A stretch of DNA of 64,000 nucleotides from Providencia stuartii (GCA_900455155.1 UGUC01000001.1:248001-312000); one strand, 5' to 3'. Positions 1-10,194 are shown, numbered from the stretch's first letter. Program-made: numbers and translations. Notes: generated by a model from the letters alone, not told the origin.

Positions 1-307
1 TTTTGCTTGCATAGCTGAGTGTCTGAGCATCTGTTTGATACTCAACAATAGTCATGCTGGGAAAAGGACGAGCATAAGCAGGCCACAGCATATTGACTAG
101 GCTGCTCGTTAATTCAGAGAATTGCCTATCAAGCTGTTCACGAAGATTTCCTGAAAGATAGGCTAACCCATCCATCAAGCGTGCACCATCAGGATCCTGA
201 ATCTTATTGGATAATAAATCAACAAGATGAGGCTTTTCTATCGCTATATGACTGGCAAGCTCTTTTAAGTACTCTTGTTCATTCGCAAAATACGGGTTTG
301 AAGACAT
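1..307 (-). CDS. tssF: TssF, type VI secretion baseplate subunit (partial, N-terminal 102 residues)
   Basis: The gene runs off the left edge of the window. The visible N-terminus has family features: an early NPYF...EYLKELA segment, then QDPDGARLMDGLAYLSGNL, then LWPAYARPFPSM, the typical start of TssF (VasA/ImpG). TssF forms the wedge of the type VI baseplate together with TssE, TssG and TssK at the inner face of the cytoplasmic membrane. The ATG lies one base after the tssE stop, so translation is probably coupled. The tssB-C-E-F order is a usual T6SS gene order. Confidence in the family is high; the rest of the protein cannot be seen. Confidence 0.9.
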   Translation of the reverse strand, partial: MSSNPYFANEQEYLKELASHIAIEKPHLVDLLSNKIQDPDGARLMDGLAYLSGNLREQLDRQFSELTSSLVNMLWPAYARPFPSMTIVEYQTDAQTLSYASK

Positions 308-308
308 A

Positions 309-746
309 TTAGAATTGTTTCAACTGATATCGCCGGTTGTTATCGAGCTGCATATTAAATTCAATGAGCTGCCGCTGGCTGTCGAGATCGATAAAAGCGG
401 TGATGCTGAACTGGAGCAACAAGGCATCTGCATCATTTTCGATAAATGTCACTCGGACATTACTGATCCGAGGTTCGAAGTCTTGAATGCAGGTTGTAAT
501 AGAATGTTCTAGGCTCCGCCTAAAATCTGTTGCTGCTTGTGTTGCATCATTTAAATCAGGTACTCCTAGGCTAGCCGAACTTTGACAAGCATCTGGTCGA
601 CTGTTTAGGATTTGATTTAAATTGTTCTTAATTGATCTCACTAAGGCATCCATTCGAGCATGATGGGAAGAGCCGGAGCTCTTCCCTTGGATGCGTTCAA
701 ATAAGCTGGCAGTCTCTGAAGAATCCCAGTTATAGTTAGCAGCCAT
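309..746 (-). CDS. tssE: TssE, type VI secretion baseplate protein (gp25-like)
   Basis: 145 residues, the normal length for TssE. The sequence has the gp25/lysozyme-like baseplate pattern: LFERI near residue 15, a helical DALVRSIKNNLNQILNSRP segment, GVPDLND, and a C-terminal EPRISNVRV...F.I.A.ID strand region. TssE is the T4 gp25 homologue that helps start sheath polymerisation on the baseplate. It lies 4 bases after the tssC stop and 1 base before the tssF start, so it sits inside one operon. Confidence 0.9.
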   Translation of the reverse strand: MAANYNWDSSETASLFERIQGKSSGSSHHARMDALVRSIKNNLNQILNSRPDACQSSASLGVPDLNDATQAATDFRRSLEHSITTCIQDFEPRISNVRVTFIENDADALLLQFSITAFIDLDSQRQLIEFNMQLDNNRRYQLKQF

Positions 747-750
747 TGCC

Positions 751-2229
751 TTACTCTTTGTCTAGGCGACCAACAAGTGACAATTCAAAGTTAGCACCCA
801 TGTATTTGAAATGAGGGCGGACTTGAATCGCAACTTGATACCAACCTGGATCCCCTTCGACATCGAGAACTTGGATCTGTGCTGAACGTAATGGACGTTT
901 GCTACGTACATCAGCCGGTGGGTTTTCCTGATCAGCAATGTATTGCTTCAACCAAATGTTCAGTTCACGTTCCAAATCTTGACGTTCTTTCCATGAACCG
1001 ATTTGTTCACGCTGTAGCACTTTAATGTAGTGTGCTAAGCGGTTGATAATGAACATGTAAGGAAGCTGAGTTCCCAATTTATAATTGGTTTCGGCAATTT
1101 TACCTTCATGAGTATTTGGGAAAGTTTTAGGTTTCTGAACTGAGTTCGCAGAGAAAAACGCGGCATTGTCGCTGCCTTTACGCATCGTCAATGTAATAAA
1201 GCCTTCTTCTGCCAATTCAAATTCACGGCGATCAGTAACTAAAACCTCAGTTGGAATTTTAGCTTGTAATTCGCCCATTGCTTCAAACACGTGTACAGGA
1301 AGATCGCTAACTGTACCACCACTTTGTGGGCCAATAATATTTGGGCACCAACGGTACTTAGCAAAACTGTCATTGATACAGCTTGCTAATAAAAATGCCG
1401 TATTTCCCCAAAGGTAATGGTCATGATCCTGCTTAACATTTTCAGTATAGTTAAACAACTTAACCGGGTTTTCTGTTGGTGAATATGGCAGACGCAGCAA
1501 GAAGCGAGGTGCTGTTAAACCAAGATAACGGGAATCTTCTGCTTCACGCAATGAACGCCACTTAGTATGTGCAGGGCCTTCAAAGACAGACTTAATATCT
1601 TTGATCGCAGGTAATTCTGCATAGCTGTTAATACCAAAGAAATTAGGTGAAACGGAAGAAAGGAATGGTGCATGCGCCATAGCGCCTACAGCACTCACAT
1701 ACTGCATTAATTTCAAATCAGGTGTGGTGTTATTGAAAGCATAGTTACCGACTACAGCAGCTACTGGCTCACCACCAAACTGGCCATAACCGGATGAGTA
1801 AACATGCTGATAGAAGCCTGATTGTACGATTTCAGGAGAGAATTCAAAATCTTCCAATAACTCTTCTTTCGTTGCATGAAGAATATTAATTTTGATGTTT
1901 TCTCTAAAATCGGTGCGGTCAACTAACAGTTTCAGTGAACGCCATGAAGACTCAAGCTCTTGGAACTTTGGTGCATGAAGAATTTGGTCAACTTGTGTAC
2001 TCAGCTTGTTATCTAACTCAACAAGCATTTTATCAATCAATAGCTTATTGATTTGCTCTTCTTCATTTTGGCTAGCAAAAAGATTGCTAATAAATGCAGC
2101 AACACCTTGTTTGGCAATACCATAAGCTTCTGACTCAGGAGACATACGAGATTGAGCCATAATCTCATCTAACAATGAAACATTGGATGAGGAAACTTGT
2201 TGTTCCTGCGTTTCGCTATTTAATGACAT
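751..2229 (-). CDS. tssC: TssC (VipB), large subunit of the type VI contractile sheath
   Basis: 492 residues from the ATG at 2229. An upstream in-frame ATG at 2250 exists, but AGAGGA sits correctly only before 2229. The protein has the conserved TssC features: LDNKLSTQVDQILHAPKFQELESSW, FGGEPVAAVVGNY, the FWGNTAFLLA-like region near residue 285 and a C-terminal basic strand region. TssC pairs with TssB to form the tubular sheath whose contraction fires the Hcp tube. The stop of tssB lies about 20 bases upstream, and tssE follows after 4 bases. Confidence 0.95.
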   Translation of the reverse strand: MSLNSETQEQQVSSSNVSLLDEIMAQSRMSPESEAYGIAKQGVAAFISNLFASQNEEEQINKLLIDKMLVELDNKLSTQVDQILHAPKFQELESSWRSLKLLVDRTDFRENIKINILHATKEELLEDFEFSPEIVQSGFYQHVYSSGYGQFGGEPVAAVVGNYAFNNTTPDLKLMQYVSAVGAMAHAPFLSSVSPNFFGINSYAELPAIKDIKSVFEGPAHTKWRSLREAEDSRYLGLTAPRFLLRLPYSPTENPVKLFNYTENVKQDHDHYLWGNTAFLLASCINDSFAKYRWCPNIIGPQSGGTVSDLPVHVFEAMGELQAKIPTEVLVTDRREFELAEEGFITLTMRKGSDNAAFFSANSVQKPKTFPNTHEGKIAETNYKLGTQLPYMFIINRLAHYIKVLQREQIGSWKERQDLERELNIWLKQYIADQENPPADVRSKRPLRSAQIQVLDVEGDPGWYQVAIQVRPHFKYMGANFELSLVGRLDKE

Positions 2230-2249
2230 GAAATAATCCTCTATAAACA

Positions 2250-2747
2250 TTATTTTTGGCTAGCAATATCAAGTTCTTTCAGCAACTGTTCGCGAGTCTC
2301 TTCATTATCTAGAAGCTCTTGCAGACGTTTTCTAAAAGCAGGAATATTGCCAAGAGGACCTTTCAAAGCGACTAATGCCTCTCTAAGTTCAAGTAATTTT
2401 TTCAATTCTGGAACTTGGCGAGCAACATTGTCGGGAGAAAAATCTTGAAGGGATTTAATATCTAAATTCACATTAAGATCAGAATCACTTTTCTCATCAA
2501 GTGTATTTTCCACATTGATATTTAAGCTTATTCCAGCACTTTCCATGACTGAATTAAAGTTATTCTGGTTAATGGAAATAGCTTTACGCTCTTCAATCGG
2601 AGTTTCCTCCGTTCGACCAATCATGTCTCCCACGATTAGCATATTAAGCGGCAATTCTATTTCAGATTTAGCTCCACCATCATTAGGTGTATATTTGATA
2701 TTAATCCTTTCTTTTGGTGCAACACTACCGAGATCTTTTTTACTCAT
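2250..2747 (-). CDS. tssB: TssB (VipA), small subunit of the type VI contractile sheath
   Basis: 165 residues, the standard length. Diagnostic segments are RINIKYTPNDGG near residue 15, ELPLNMLIVGDM, and the C-terminal LTELRxAL-like helix (ELREALVALKGPLGNIPAFRKRLQELL). With TssC it builds the sheath; its C-terminal helix contacts TssC. It is the first gene of the operon visible here, so the operon promoter should lie in the AT-rich stretch just upstream. Confidence 0.95.
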   Translation of the reverse strand: MSKKDLGSVAPKERINIKYTPNDGGAKSEIELPLNMLIVGDMIGRTEETPIEERKAISINQNNFNSVMESAGISLNINVENTLDEKSDSDLNVNLDIKSLQDFSPDNVARQVPELKKLLELREALVALKGPLGNIPAFRKRLQELLDNEETREQLLKELDIASQK

Positions 2748-3827
2748 TATAAGTTAAGCTCCCTTATTAGCTTAAAATCTTAAACCTGCTTACATGATTA
2801 AAAATTGCTCAAAATTATAATGAATAATAAATTCAGAGCATAGAAGTCCTAACGAGTACAGAATACCCATTAAGAGAGTTAACTTGTCCCGGTGGTCAAA
2901 AATATAGGTGTATAATTATTTATACTGATTATTTTGGCTTTTATCGGGATATAATATATAAATTTTGTTTATGGTCAATAGCAAAACTCACCTTAAGGAA
3001 AATGTTTTTTGCAATCATATGTTACAGAGCAGAAAAAAAGCATAAAAGTCAATTAATTAACTAACTCTCCTTAACGTTAAAAAAAGATAAAACAGGCGTA
3101 ATTTAATAAAAAATTAATTTTTTTTAGAACATTGGTTAATGACTATATAATAGTAAAACATTATAACTTTTTACGAGTTAACAAGGAAAAAATCATTATT
3201 TAACAAGCAATTAATGTGGAGGTACGTATTTAATAATAAAAAAATAAAAATAGCGATATCCAGCATTAACTTATTCTCAACATTCAAATATGCTGAGTAA
3301 ATATAATTTGCTCATAAAAACAAAATAATAATCTAGATTAAACTTATTTTAAACAAAACGATAAAAAAATTAAAAATAAGAAAAATCCAATTAAGAACCA
3401 TATTATTAATAATAAATAAGACTAATCTCAGAAATAAACAGCGATAAATAGTTAACCCTGTTTATAGTTGATTTGATTAATTTCTACAATATAAAACAAA
3501 ATTTTTTATAAGGTTAACAAAATATTTAACCAAAATAATAAAAAAAATAATTAACCGCAGTTAGAGTATAATCTCAACAGCTAAATTTTATAACGTGATA
3601 AGTGACTAGGCTTAGTCAAGAGTGAGGTGTTTATAAGTATAAATAGCGTTGATTAGATAATTTTCTTGTCGTTCTTATTAACAGCCTATTAAAACCTAAA
3701 ATAAATAATTTATATATATAATTATTCCATGAATTAGTCACTATTACCTATAAACAATAGTTTTTTAATTTGCCCTTTGAGAAGGTAACGCTGACCTATA
3801 TTTTAGGTGCAGTACGATTTTATATTC
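2748..3827. other. Geneless, extremely AT-rich stretch before the T6SS operon
   Basis: About 1.1 kb with no convincing reading frame on either strand. Some 60-base blocks, for example 3361-3420, contain only about 12 percent G+C. It must hold the promoter of tssB on the minus strand. Such composition upstream of a secretion operon is typical of H-NS-silenced DNA, but that is an inference. I could not identify a specific promoter, operator or RNA. Confidence 0.6.
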
Positions 3828-3855
3828 AAAAAAAACGAGCACCATAAAGTGCTCG
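3828..3855 (-). terminator. Rho-independent terminator of the glucan/pentose-phosphate operon
   Basis: A perfect 7-bp stem CGAGCAC/GTGCTCG (3836-3842 and 3849-3855) with a 6-base loop. Read on the minus strand it is followed by a run of eight U residues (A run at 3828-3835). It lies 29 bases beyond the stop of the GH15 gene and so ends that operon. Confidence 0.85.
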
Positions 3856-3883
3856 ATTGATATTTAGTTTAATTAATGGAGTA

Positions 3884-6195
3884 CTACACCTCTATCTCAA
3901 CTTGCCAGTCACGTCCTTCCCAGCCCTTAGCATCAAACCTACGCGTAAATTGTAGTGTTTTTCCTGCCAATGCGCTGACATCTAACGCAACACCATATAA
4001 CCCTAAACCGAGAGGTTGGCTACTCTGCTCCTTGATATCCTGCCAATTGTCATAACCATAATGCAAAACAAATGGCTCTTGTGCTTCAATCCATAACTGG
4101 CGATTGGCGGGTATCGCACCACAAGATAAATTATCACGCCAATGACGTGCGCGTGGTGCTGGAGGTTTATTGCCATAACGCTCACTCACCGATTTTAGTT
4201 GCTCAATAGGAACACCCGTCTTTTGCACATAGATTAACTTGATAAGCTCCGCATGAGCCCAAATCAGTGGCATCGCACTACCGCTTGGCCTACCCGTTAA
4301 TAGCCCCCTCTCAGGTATACTCTCCTTATCCCAAATTTGCTCCGGCAACATACCACCTGTACTTGCTGAAGCCAAAATGGCATTTAAATAAGGCTTAATA
4401 TCCTCTTTACGGGCGGCGGCATAGTGCCCTCTCTCCCCACTGAGTAACGGCCAAAGACGACCTACACCACTACCATCAAAAGCACGCCCATCCTCATGCT
4501 CGCCATATCCATCCTCGTTATAACGATAATAATATGGCCCCGCGGGTAAATTGACACACAGTTGCTCATCAACAAGTTTAGTCGTCTCTTCAATCCGCTT
4601 ATCTGATGCCTTACGTAAACCTAAGCGAACAAGATAGAGATATTCCATCCCTAATAACGCACGCGTATTGATGGTTTCATTGTTCCGGTTGCGCAACATC
4701 ACCTCACCAAAACGTGCAGAATGGCAATTTGGATTCAAGCGGATGTAATGCCCAGAGATACCAAGCTCTTTATCTAACTCCGTGTTAGCCACATACACCC
4801 ATGATTCTAACCGCTCATTCCAATCATCCGCTAAGTCAAGCGCATACTGCTTATCTCCATCCTCAAGGAAGCCCGCTTTGGCGCCAGCCACCAATGCTGC
4901 TATCGAAACCGACAGCGTAAATGGGTTGATCCCTGAATTCTCCTCCCAGCGGTCTTGTGGGCTGGCTGGGCCATATTGCGCAATAAAGGCTAACGCTTTG
5001 CGCGCCATGCGGATTGCCGCACCTTGCATTTCCCCCAGTAAGCCCTGTTCATGCAATTTCGCTGCAAATAAAACAGGCAATGCCACTTCATCTAATTGGA
5101 TCCCCTGCCAATAAGGCCGACCATCGGTGAAATTGTTTTGCATCCAATGACCATCTGGCTGTTGAATAGCAATCAAGTAAGCCAGTAAAGCTCGAACCTC
5201 AGTGATCAAACCACACGCCAACATGGCAAAAACCGACTTCAACGGAGTCACGAGGCCAAACAAGGTGATATCCTCCCGGATCCTTATGAGTATCTCCCCA
5301 TGGCGTACTTAAACTCGCCACCAGCGAGCCGGGGAATGTTCTACCCTCATGGGTTTTCAAGACCACAACCGAAGTGCGAACAGCATCCGATAACGTTTTA
5401 GGCAGCTTATCTAACCCAGGGAAATTCACCGTTTCATTCCATGCCGCCCACCAAATAAGCATACTGGCGCCTTGCTTCTTGGTAGCCCTCTGCTAGGGCG
5501 CTATTAGCTAAGGTTGCAGCACCTTGTGCACTGGCAGAAAATGCTAACGCCAATACGCCTGAGTTATGATTTAACTCGCCTATCATCGCGATATTACCTG
5601 GCCCAGCCTGCTGGTATTCCCAACTCATACCACCGTTTTGACTAAAATCCTGCCAACCATCTGAGCTACCAACATACCCCACACTGCCTCTTGCAAAGCC
5701 ATTTTCGGCAGACAAGATCAGATATTGCCCGTTCTTCTGAGCCGCTAGCCCTTGAGGCGTCACCGAACCATAATTATTGTCACCATCGCCGCCGAGATGT
5801 GGTGCTAATAGCGGATATAATCGCAGCCCTTCACCTTCAAGATGATAATGGATCAGCAAGACATCGCGCGCAGGATCAGTGATAATCTCTAATTCAAGGC
5901 GATAACGCTCATGTTGATGCACGATTTTTGGCAGTGGTAAGGAGGATGACGGCGTAGTGATACTGTATTGGTGGACACGCTTTACCTCTGACCAAAAGTC
6001 ATCCCCAGCAATAATAAAACCTAAATCACGAATTTGTGGTGTACTGCAAGAAGGCCAATACACCTCATTTAAGATGCCATAACCTACGGTAAACCATACT
6101 CGTCCTTGACCGATTGCCGTTCCCACCATGTCTTTTGCACTACTTGTCCACGTCGCAGTGCTTCCCGGGGCGCCCGGGGCTTGCTGTGCTATCAT
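3884..6195 (-). pseudogene. GH15 glucoamylase (glucan 1,4-alpha-glucosidase), two apparent frameshifts
   Basis: As read, the frame breaks twice: at AAA 5453-5455 and at the A5 run 5228-5232. Removing one base at each restores a single 769-residue protein, the usual length of bacterial GH15 glucoamylases. It starts APGAPGSTATWTSSAKD...RVWFTVGYGILNEVYWP, the typical N-terminal beta-sandwich domain. The (alpha/alpha)6 barrel follows with YHLVWPRD, QQPDGHWMQN, the catalytic-acid region RWEENSGINPFTLS and the catalytic-base region LPEQIWD. No signal peptide is seen, so it should act in the cytoplasm, releasing glucose from glycogen or maltodextrins. The start overlaps the zwf stop by 4 bp. Both breaks look like sequencing overcalls. 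Confidence 0.85.
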
Positions 6196-7636
6196 TCGCG
6201 ACCCTCCTGTTCAAACAGTGAACGCCATTGATGACCGGGGCGCATGATCCGAGATTGCGTATCTGGCCCTTCCGTTCCCGCCTTATACAGGTCAGGCATT
6301 CCCTTCTGCCACGCTTTTAGCGCAGGGTCGATGACCCGCCATGCCCATTCGACTTCATCAAAGCGGAGGAAATGCGCACGCTCACCATGCAGTGCATCAA
6401 TTAAAAGTTGCTCGTAAGCCGAAACTTCATACTGCCCCGGTAAGGTATAAGGCGCGCTGAGCACGATGCCATGCGTATTTAAATTCATCCCTGGCAACTT
6501 CGCCGTCATATGCATATCCATCCCCATCGTTTGGGGATAATCTAAAGACGAGCCAATTATTATCGACCTGAATATCCCCCGGTAATGCACCGGCCGGAGC
6601 TTTAAATTGCACAGCGATTTCAGCGTAATTATTGGCTAACCGTTTACCACTTCGTAAATAGAAAGGCACACCTTTCCAGCGCCAGTTATCTATCTCTATT
6701 CGTAATGCGGCAAACGTTTCTGTGTTGGTATCGACAGGGATACCTGGCTCGTTGCAGTAATCCGTCGCAGTTTCGCCATTCACTTGCCCTGCACAATACT
6801 GCCCACGAACGGCCCAGTCATTGGCATCCATATCATCTGTTGGTCGAATGGATTTCAACACTTCCACTTTATGATCACGTAGAATCTCACCATCCCAGCG
6901 CCCTAATGGCTCAATTGCCGTTAATGTCAGCAATTGCATAAGATGGTTTTGCAGCATGTCACGCATCGCACCAGAGTGGTCGTAATAGACAGCTCGGTTT
7001 TCTACGCCTAATGTTTCTGCATAAGTAATTTGCACCTGCTCAATATGCTCAGCATTCCAAACCGGGGCGAGGACGCGGTTAGCAAAACGGAAAAATCATC
7101 AAGTTTTGTGTTGCCTCTTTTCCTAAGAAATGATCAATACGGTAAACTTGTGATTCATCCCAATAAGCATGTACTTGCCCGCGCAATACCTCTGCCGATT
7201 CAAGATCAGTACCAAACGGTTTTTCAATTAAAATACGTCGCCAATTATCACCACTTTCTTTAGATAGCCCCGCTTCGCCTATCGCCTGCGCCGCTTGCCC
7301 AAATAAAGTCGGTGGTAAGGCTAAATAAAAGAGTGCAGATGGCGTTAGTTTACTTTCCAACGCCTTCAAATCATTCGCTTCTAATGAGCCACTGACGAAA
7401 TCCAAATGTTCGCTAAACGCTTTCCATTCTGTTTCATTAAAATCAGTAATAAACTCCGCCAATGCATCATGGATATGTTGCAAAAACGAGTCATGATCCC
7501 ATTTATCAATCGAATACCCGATAATGTTCAAATCAGGGATCAGTCCTAATCGATGTAAACGAAATAGAGAAGGCATCAATAGACGTTTAGTTAAATCACC
7601 GCTTGCCCCCAAGATCACCAAAGAGAAACGACTCAT
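6192..7636 (-). pseudogene. zwf: Glucose-6-phosphate dehydrogenase, two apparent frameshifts
   Basis: Three frame segments join into a 480-residue protein if one base is removed at A5 7091-7095 and one at AA 6539-6540. The N-terminal NADP site GASGDLTKR, the EKPFGTDLESA segment and the active-site motif RIDHFLGKE are all present, followed by GVENRAVYYD, the LRSGKRL strand and a normal C-terminus (YEQLLIDALHGE). It oxidises glucose 6-phosphate to 6-phosphogluconolactone. The protein is unlike the usual enterobacterial Zwf, which begins with a longer leader and GAKGDLARR, so it is probably a second, operon-specific enzyme. It overlaps gnd and the GH15 gene by 4 bp at each end. Confidence 0.88.
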
Positions 7637-8685
7637 TTCGCCCCTCCTTGATCCTCAGTTTTTTCTTTATGGCCACCAAAAGCATGGCGCATGGCAGACT
7701 GAACTCGGTCTGCAAACAGGTCATTGCCACGAGAGGTGAAACGTGAGTAAAGTGCACTCGTTAATACTGGTGCCGGCACGCCGAGGTCAATCGCCGCCGT
7801 CGAGGTCCAGCGGCCTTCCCCAGAATCTGAAACACGACCTGCATAATTTTCCAGATCAGGGGATTGATGCATCTCTTGTGCGATCAGATCGAGTAACCAC
7901 GATCCCACCACACTCCCACGACGCCATAATTCACTGATCTCACCAACAGGCAATTGATATTGATAATACTCTGGATGTTCAAGTGGTGCGGTTTCTGCAT
8001 CTGCTGCCACTGGGTTCAACCCTTGATCCGCATGTTTTAGAATATTCAGCCCTTCCGCATAAGCCGCCATTAAGCCGTATTCGATGCCATTATGGACCAT
8101 CTTCACAAAATGGCCTGCTCCACTTGGCCCACAGTGCAGATATCCTTGCTCTGCTGGTGAAGGTTCACCATGGTTACCTTCCGTACGTGGCGCTGCATCG
8201 ACTCCGGGTGCTAATGCACGAAAAACAGGTTCTAAATATTGGTAATGCTCTTTTGGACCACCAATCATCTGACAATAACCACGCTCTTCACCCCATACGC
8301 CACCGCTGACTCCCACATCCATATAGTTAATTCCATCGGCTTTCAGTGCATTGGCGCGGCGAATATCTTCTGTAAAGTGGGAGTTACCGCCATCGATCAG
8401 CGTGTCACCCTTCTCCAATAAGGGTTTGAGCTGAGCAATCACAGTATCCACGACCGCTGCGGGCAACATTAACCAAATATGCCGTGGTGCTTTCATGTTC
8501 TTCACTAATTCTTCCAATGAATGGTTGAAGATAACACTGTCAGGTAGCTGCTGGCGGATAGCCGAATTTTGGTCATAAACAACGCACGAGATGCCTGCTT
8601 GTTGGATGCGACGAACCATTGCTGCACCCATTCTGCCTAGCCCTATAAAACCGAGTTGAAGTTGATTGTTAGATGATTGATTCAT
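7633..8685 (-). CDS. gnd: Short-type decarboxylating 6-phosphogluconate dehydrogenase
   Basis: 350 residues, against about 468 for the classical enterobacterial Gnd. This is the length of the short class often found to be NAD-preferring. An N-terminal Rossmann fold has GFIGLGRMGAAMVRR at about residues 12-26. DGGNSHF and the substrate/catalytic segment GPSGAGHFVKMVHNGIEYG (near residue 185) are intact. It converts 6-phosphogluconate to ribulose 5-phosphate and CO2. It overlaps the kinase gene upstream and zwf downstream by 4 bp (ATGA). No lactonase gene is present between zwf and gnd. Cofactor preference is inferred from class, not visible. Confidence 0.9.
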   Translation of the reverse strand: MNQSSNNQLQLGFIGLGRMGAAMVRRIQQAGISCVVYDQNSAIRQQLPDSVIFNHSLEELVKNMKAPRHIWLMLPAAVVDTVIAQLKPLLEKGDTLIDGGNSHFTEDIRRANALKADGINYMDVGVSGGVWGEERGYCQMIGGPKEHYQYLEPVFRALAPGVDAAPRTEGNHGEPSPAEQGYLHCGPSGAGHFVKMVHNGIEYGLMAAYAEGLNILKHADQGLNPVAADAETAPLEHPEYYQYQLPVGEISELWRRGSVVGSWLLDLIAQEMHQSPDLENYAGRVSDSGEGRWTSTAAIDLGVPAPVLTSALYSRFTSRGNDLFADRVQSAMRHAFGGHKEKTEDQGGAK

Positions 8686-9392
8686 AAGTTATTTCCCCAA
8701 ATTCTGATTCCACCAAGAAAAGCTTTGTCATTATCTCCACGCCGTACATGTTCCGGTAACGTCGTAAACTGATGCACATTCCCGCCACCGATAACAATGT
8801 AGTCCGGCATAAATGCTTGATAAAAGAGGTCTACTACCGTCAGTACACTCTGCCGCCACACGGCATCACCTTCGGATTCACGATAATGTTCACTGACATA
8901 GTATTCATAGTCGTGTTCAAGGTATGGCAGGTGCGCGACTTCCATTGGCTGTAGCTGCTGATTAACAATCAATGCGCTTCCCAATCCAGTTCCAAGCCCT
9001 AAAAACAACATACTGCCACCTTCATAGCTACCGACGGCTTGCATTGCGGCATCATTAATTAGGCGAATAGGGCAAGGGAACGCATCGGCTAAATCAAAGT
9101 TGACCCAACCACTGGCTAAATTAACGGGTTCCTTAAGGATGCGATTTCCAGAGATAGGAGATGGAAAGCCAATACTGACGCCATCGAACAGAGAGGTATC
9201 AACGCATTGATTCACATCATGAATAAATTGTTCTGGTGTCATGGTGTGCCCAGAAACGAATTCAATGGCAGGGGTGTTGGGGGCGGTATATAGCTTGACA
9301 TGAGTACCACCAACATCAATGACTAAAATTCGCTTTGTTGTGGGAACATCCGAAATTGTAATAACACAAGATGTTTTACTCGTTAAAGACAT
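8682..9392 (-). CDS. ROK-family sugar kinase (PpgK/glucokinase-like)
   Basis: 236 residues from the ATG at 9392, which has GGAG about 10 bases upstream; a longer frame would need a TTG at 9425. The phosphate-binding motif DVGGTHVKLY is near the N-terminus and the second nucleotide motif FLGLGTGLGSAL lies in the middle. The zinc-binding cysteine cluster of many ROK proteins is absent, as in polyphosphate glucokinases (PpgK). The likely reaction is glucose to glucose 6-phosphate, which suits its place at the head of an operon with zwf, gnd and a glucoamylase. The phosphate donor (ATP or polyphosphate) cannot be told. Confidence 0.75.
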   Translation of the reverse strand: MSLTSKTSCVITISDVPTTKRILVIDVGGTHVKLYTAPNTPAIEFVSGHTMTPEQFIHDVNQCVDTSLFDGVSIGFPSPISGNRILKEPVNLASGWVNFDLADAFPCPIRLINDAAMQAVGSYEGGSMLFLGLGTGLGSALIVNQQLQPMEVAHLPYLEHDYEYYVSEHYRESEGDAVWRQSVLTVVDLFYQAFMPDYIVIGGGNVHQFTTLPEHVRRGDNDKAFLGGIRIWGNNL

Positions 9393-9409
9393 AGAAAGTT
9401 TTCTCCGCT

Positions 9410-9425
9410 TTGCCAACGTTGGCAA
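9410..9425. promoter_or_regulatory. Perfect 16-bp palindrome, candidate operator
   Basis: TTGCCAACGTTGGCAA is a perfect inverted repeat with a central CG, the form of LacI/GalR-family operators. It lies 17 bases upstream of the kinase ATG and immediately before its ribosome-binding site, where a repressor could block the whole operon. No regulator gene is adjacent, so the binding protein is unknown. Confidence 0.5.
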
Positions 9426-9875
9426 TGGGTGTTGTATTACAGGAAACCCCCGAGCTTAAGTCGATAAATGATAACGCGACCTAAGCGAACAACTTTCTTC
9501 CTTCTGGTGTTGAAATAACTGCAACGAAATAGGTATTAGTCAATAATCGATAACAAGGTTGAATTTTATTTTTTGTTGATAAAAAAAGTATACCTATAAA
9601 TAGTTTTAATAAAAGTAAAAACGCCTTTAATTAAATAAAACTTAATTGGTATTTAATTTTTATTGTCATTAAATGATGAGTTTGCGTTTTATTTTCCAAT
9701 ATTGAATCAATACCGATGGTATTTAAATAATCATATAAATACTATCGATTTGCGCTCTTTGTTTTTTATTTTTCATCATCTATGATGATTAAGAAATAGG
9801 GATATTTTTCTATATCCATATTAGAACCTTTTATGAAAAACTCATCCAATGATCGTTAAATATTAAGGTGAAATT
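9426..9875. other. Intergenic region with divergent promoters
   Basis: About 450 bases, AT-rich, between the kinase operon (-) and hdeA (+). It must carry both promoters. I see no reading frame, RNA or clear operator here besides the palindrome at its edge. Confidence 0.5.
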
Positions 9876-10181
9876 ATGAAAAAATATTTTATTGTCGGCA
9901 TTATTGCAGCTTCATTAACGAGCCTTTCAGCAATGGCTGAAGATAAAAAAAACGATACTAAGCCTTTAGCAGAGTGGACGTGTGAAGAGTTTTTAGCTAT
10001 CGATGATAATTTTTACCCAACGGCTGTCGGCTTTGGTGAGCTATTAACTAAAAAAGATAAAGTTGAAGATGCAGTTTTAGATGTTGATGGTATCCAAACA
10101 CTCACACCGGTTGTGATTGATGCCTGTAAAAAAGACACGAAGGCTAACTTTGTTGAACAAGTAAAAAACACTAAAAAATAA
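9876..10181 (+). CDS. hdeA: HdeA, periplasmic acid-stress chaperone
   Basis: 101 residues with a signal peptide cleaved near residues 20-22 (AMA-ED). The mature part has the HdeA signature: WTCEEFLAIDDNFYPTAVGF, KDKVEDAVLDVDGI and a second cysteine in VIDACKKD. The two cysteines (36 and 84) form the conserved disulfide. At low pH the HdeA dimer opens and binds unfolding periplasmic proteins. AAGGTG sits before the ATG. The partner gene hdeB is not adjacent, unlike in E. coli. Confidence 0.92.
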   Translation: MKKYFIVGIIAASLTSLSAMAEDKKNDTKPLAEWTCEEFLAIDDNFYPTAVGFGELLTKKDKVEDAVLDVDGIQTLTPVVIDACKKDTKANFVEQVKNTKK

Positions 10182-10194
10182 GCCAACTAATATC

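Noticed and set aside
2230..2250. Upstream ATG of tssC at 2250
   Set aside because: It overlaps the tssB stop and lacks a ribosome-binding site; the ATG at 2229 has AGAGGA and gives the normal N-terminus.
9393..9425. Longer kinase starting at TTG 9425
   Set aside because: It would start inside the palindrome, uses a rare start codon and lacks a site; the ATG at 9392 has GGAG.
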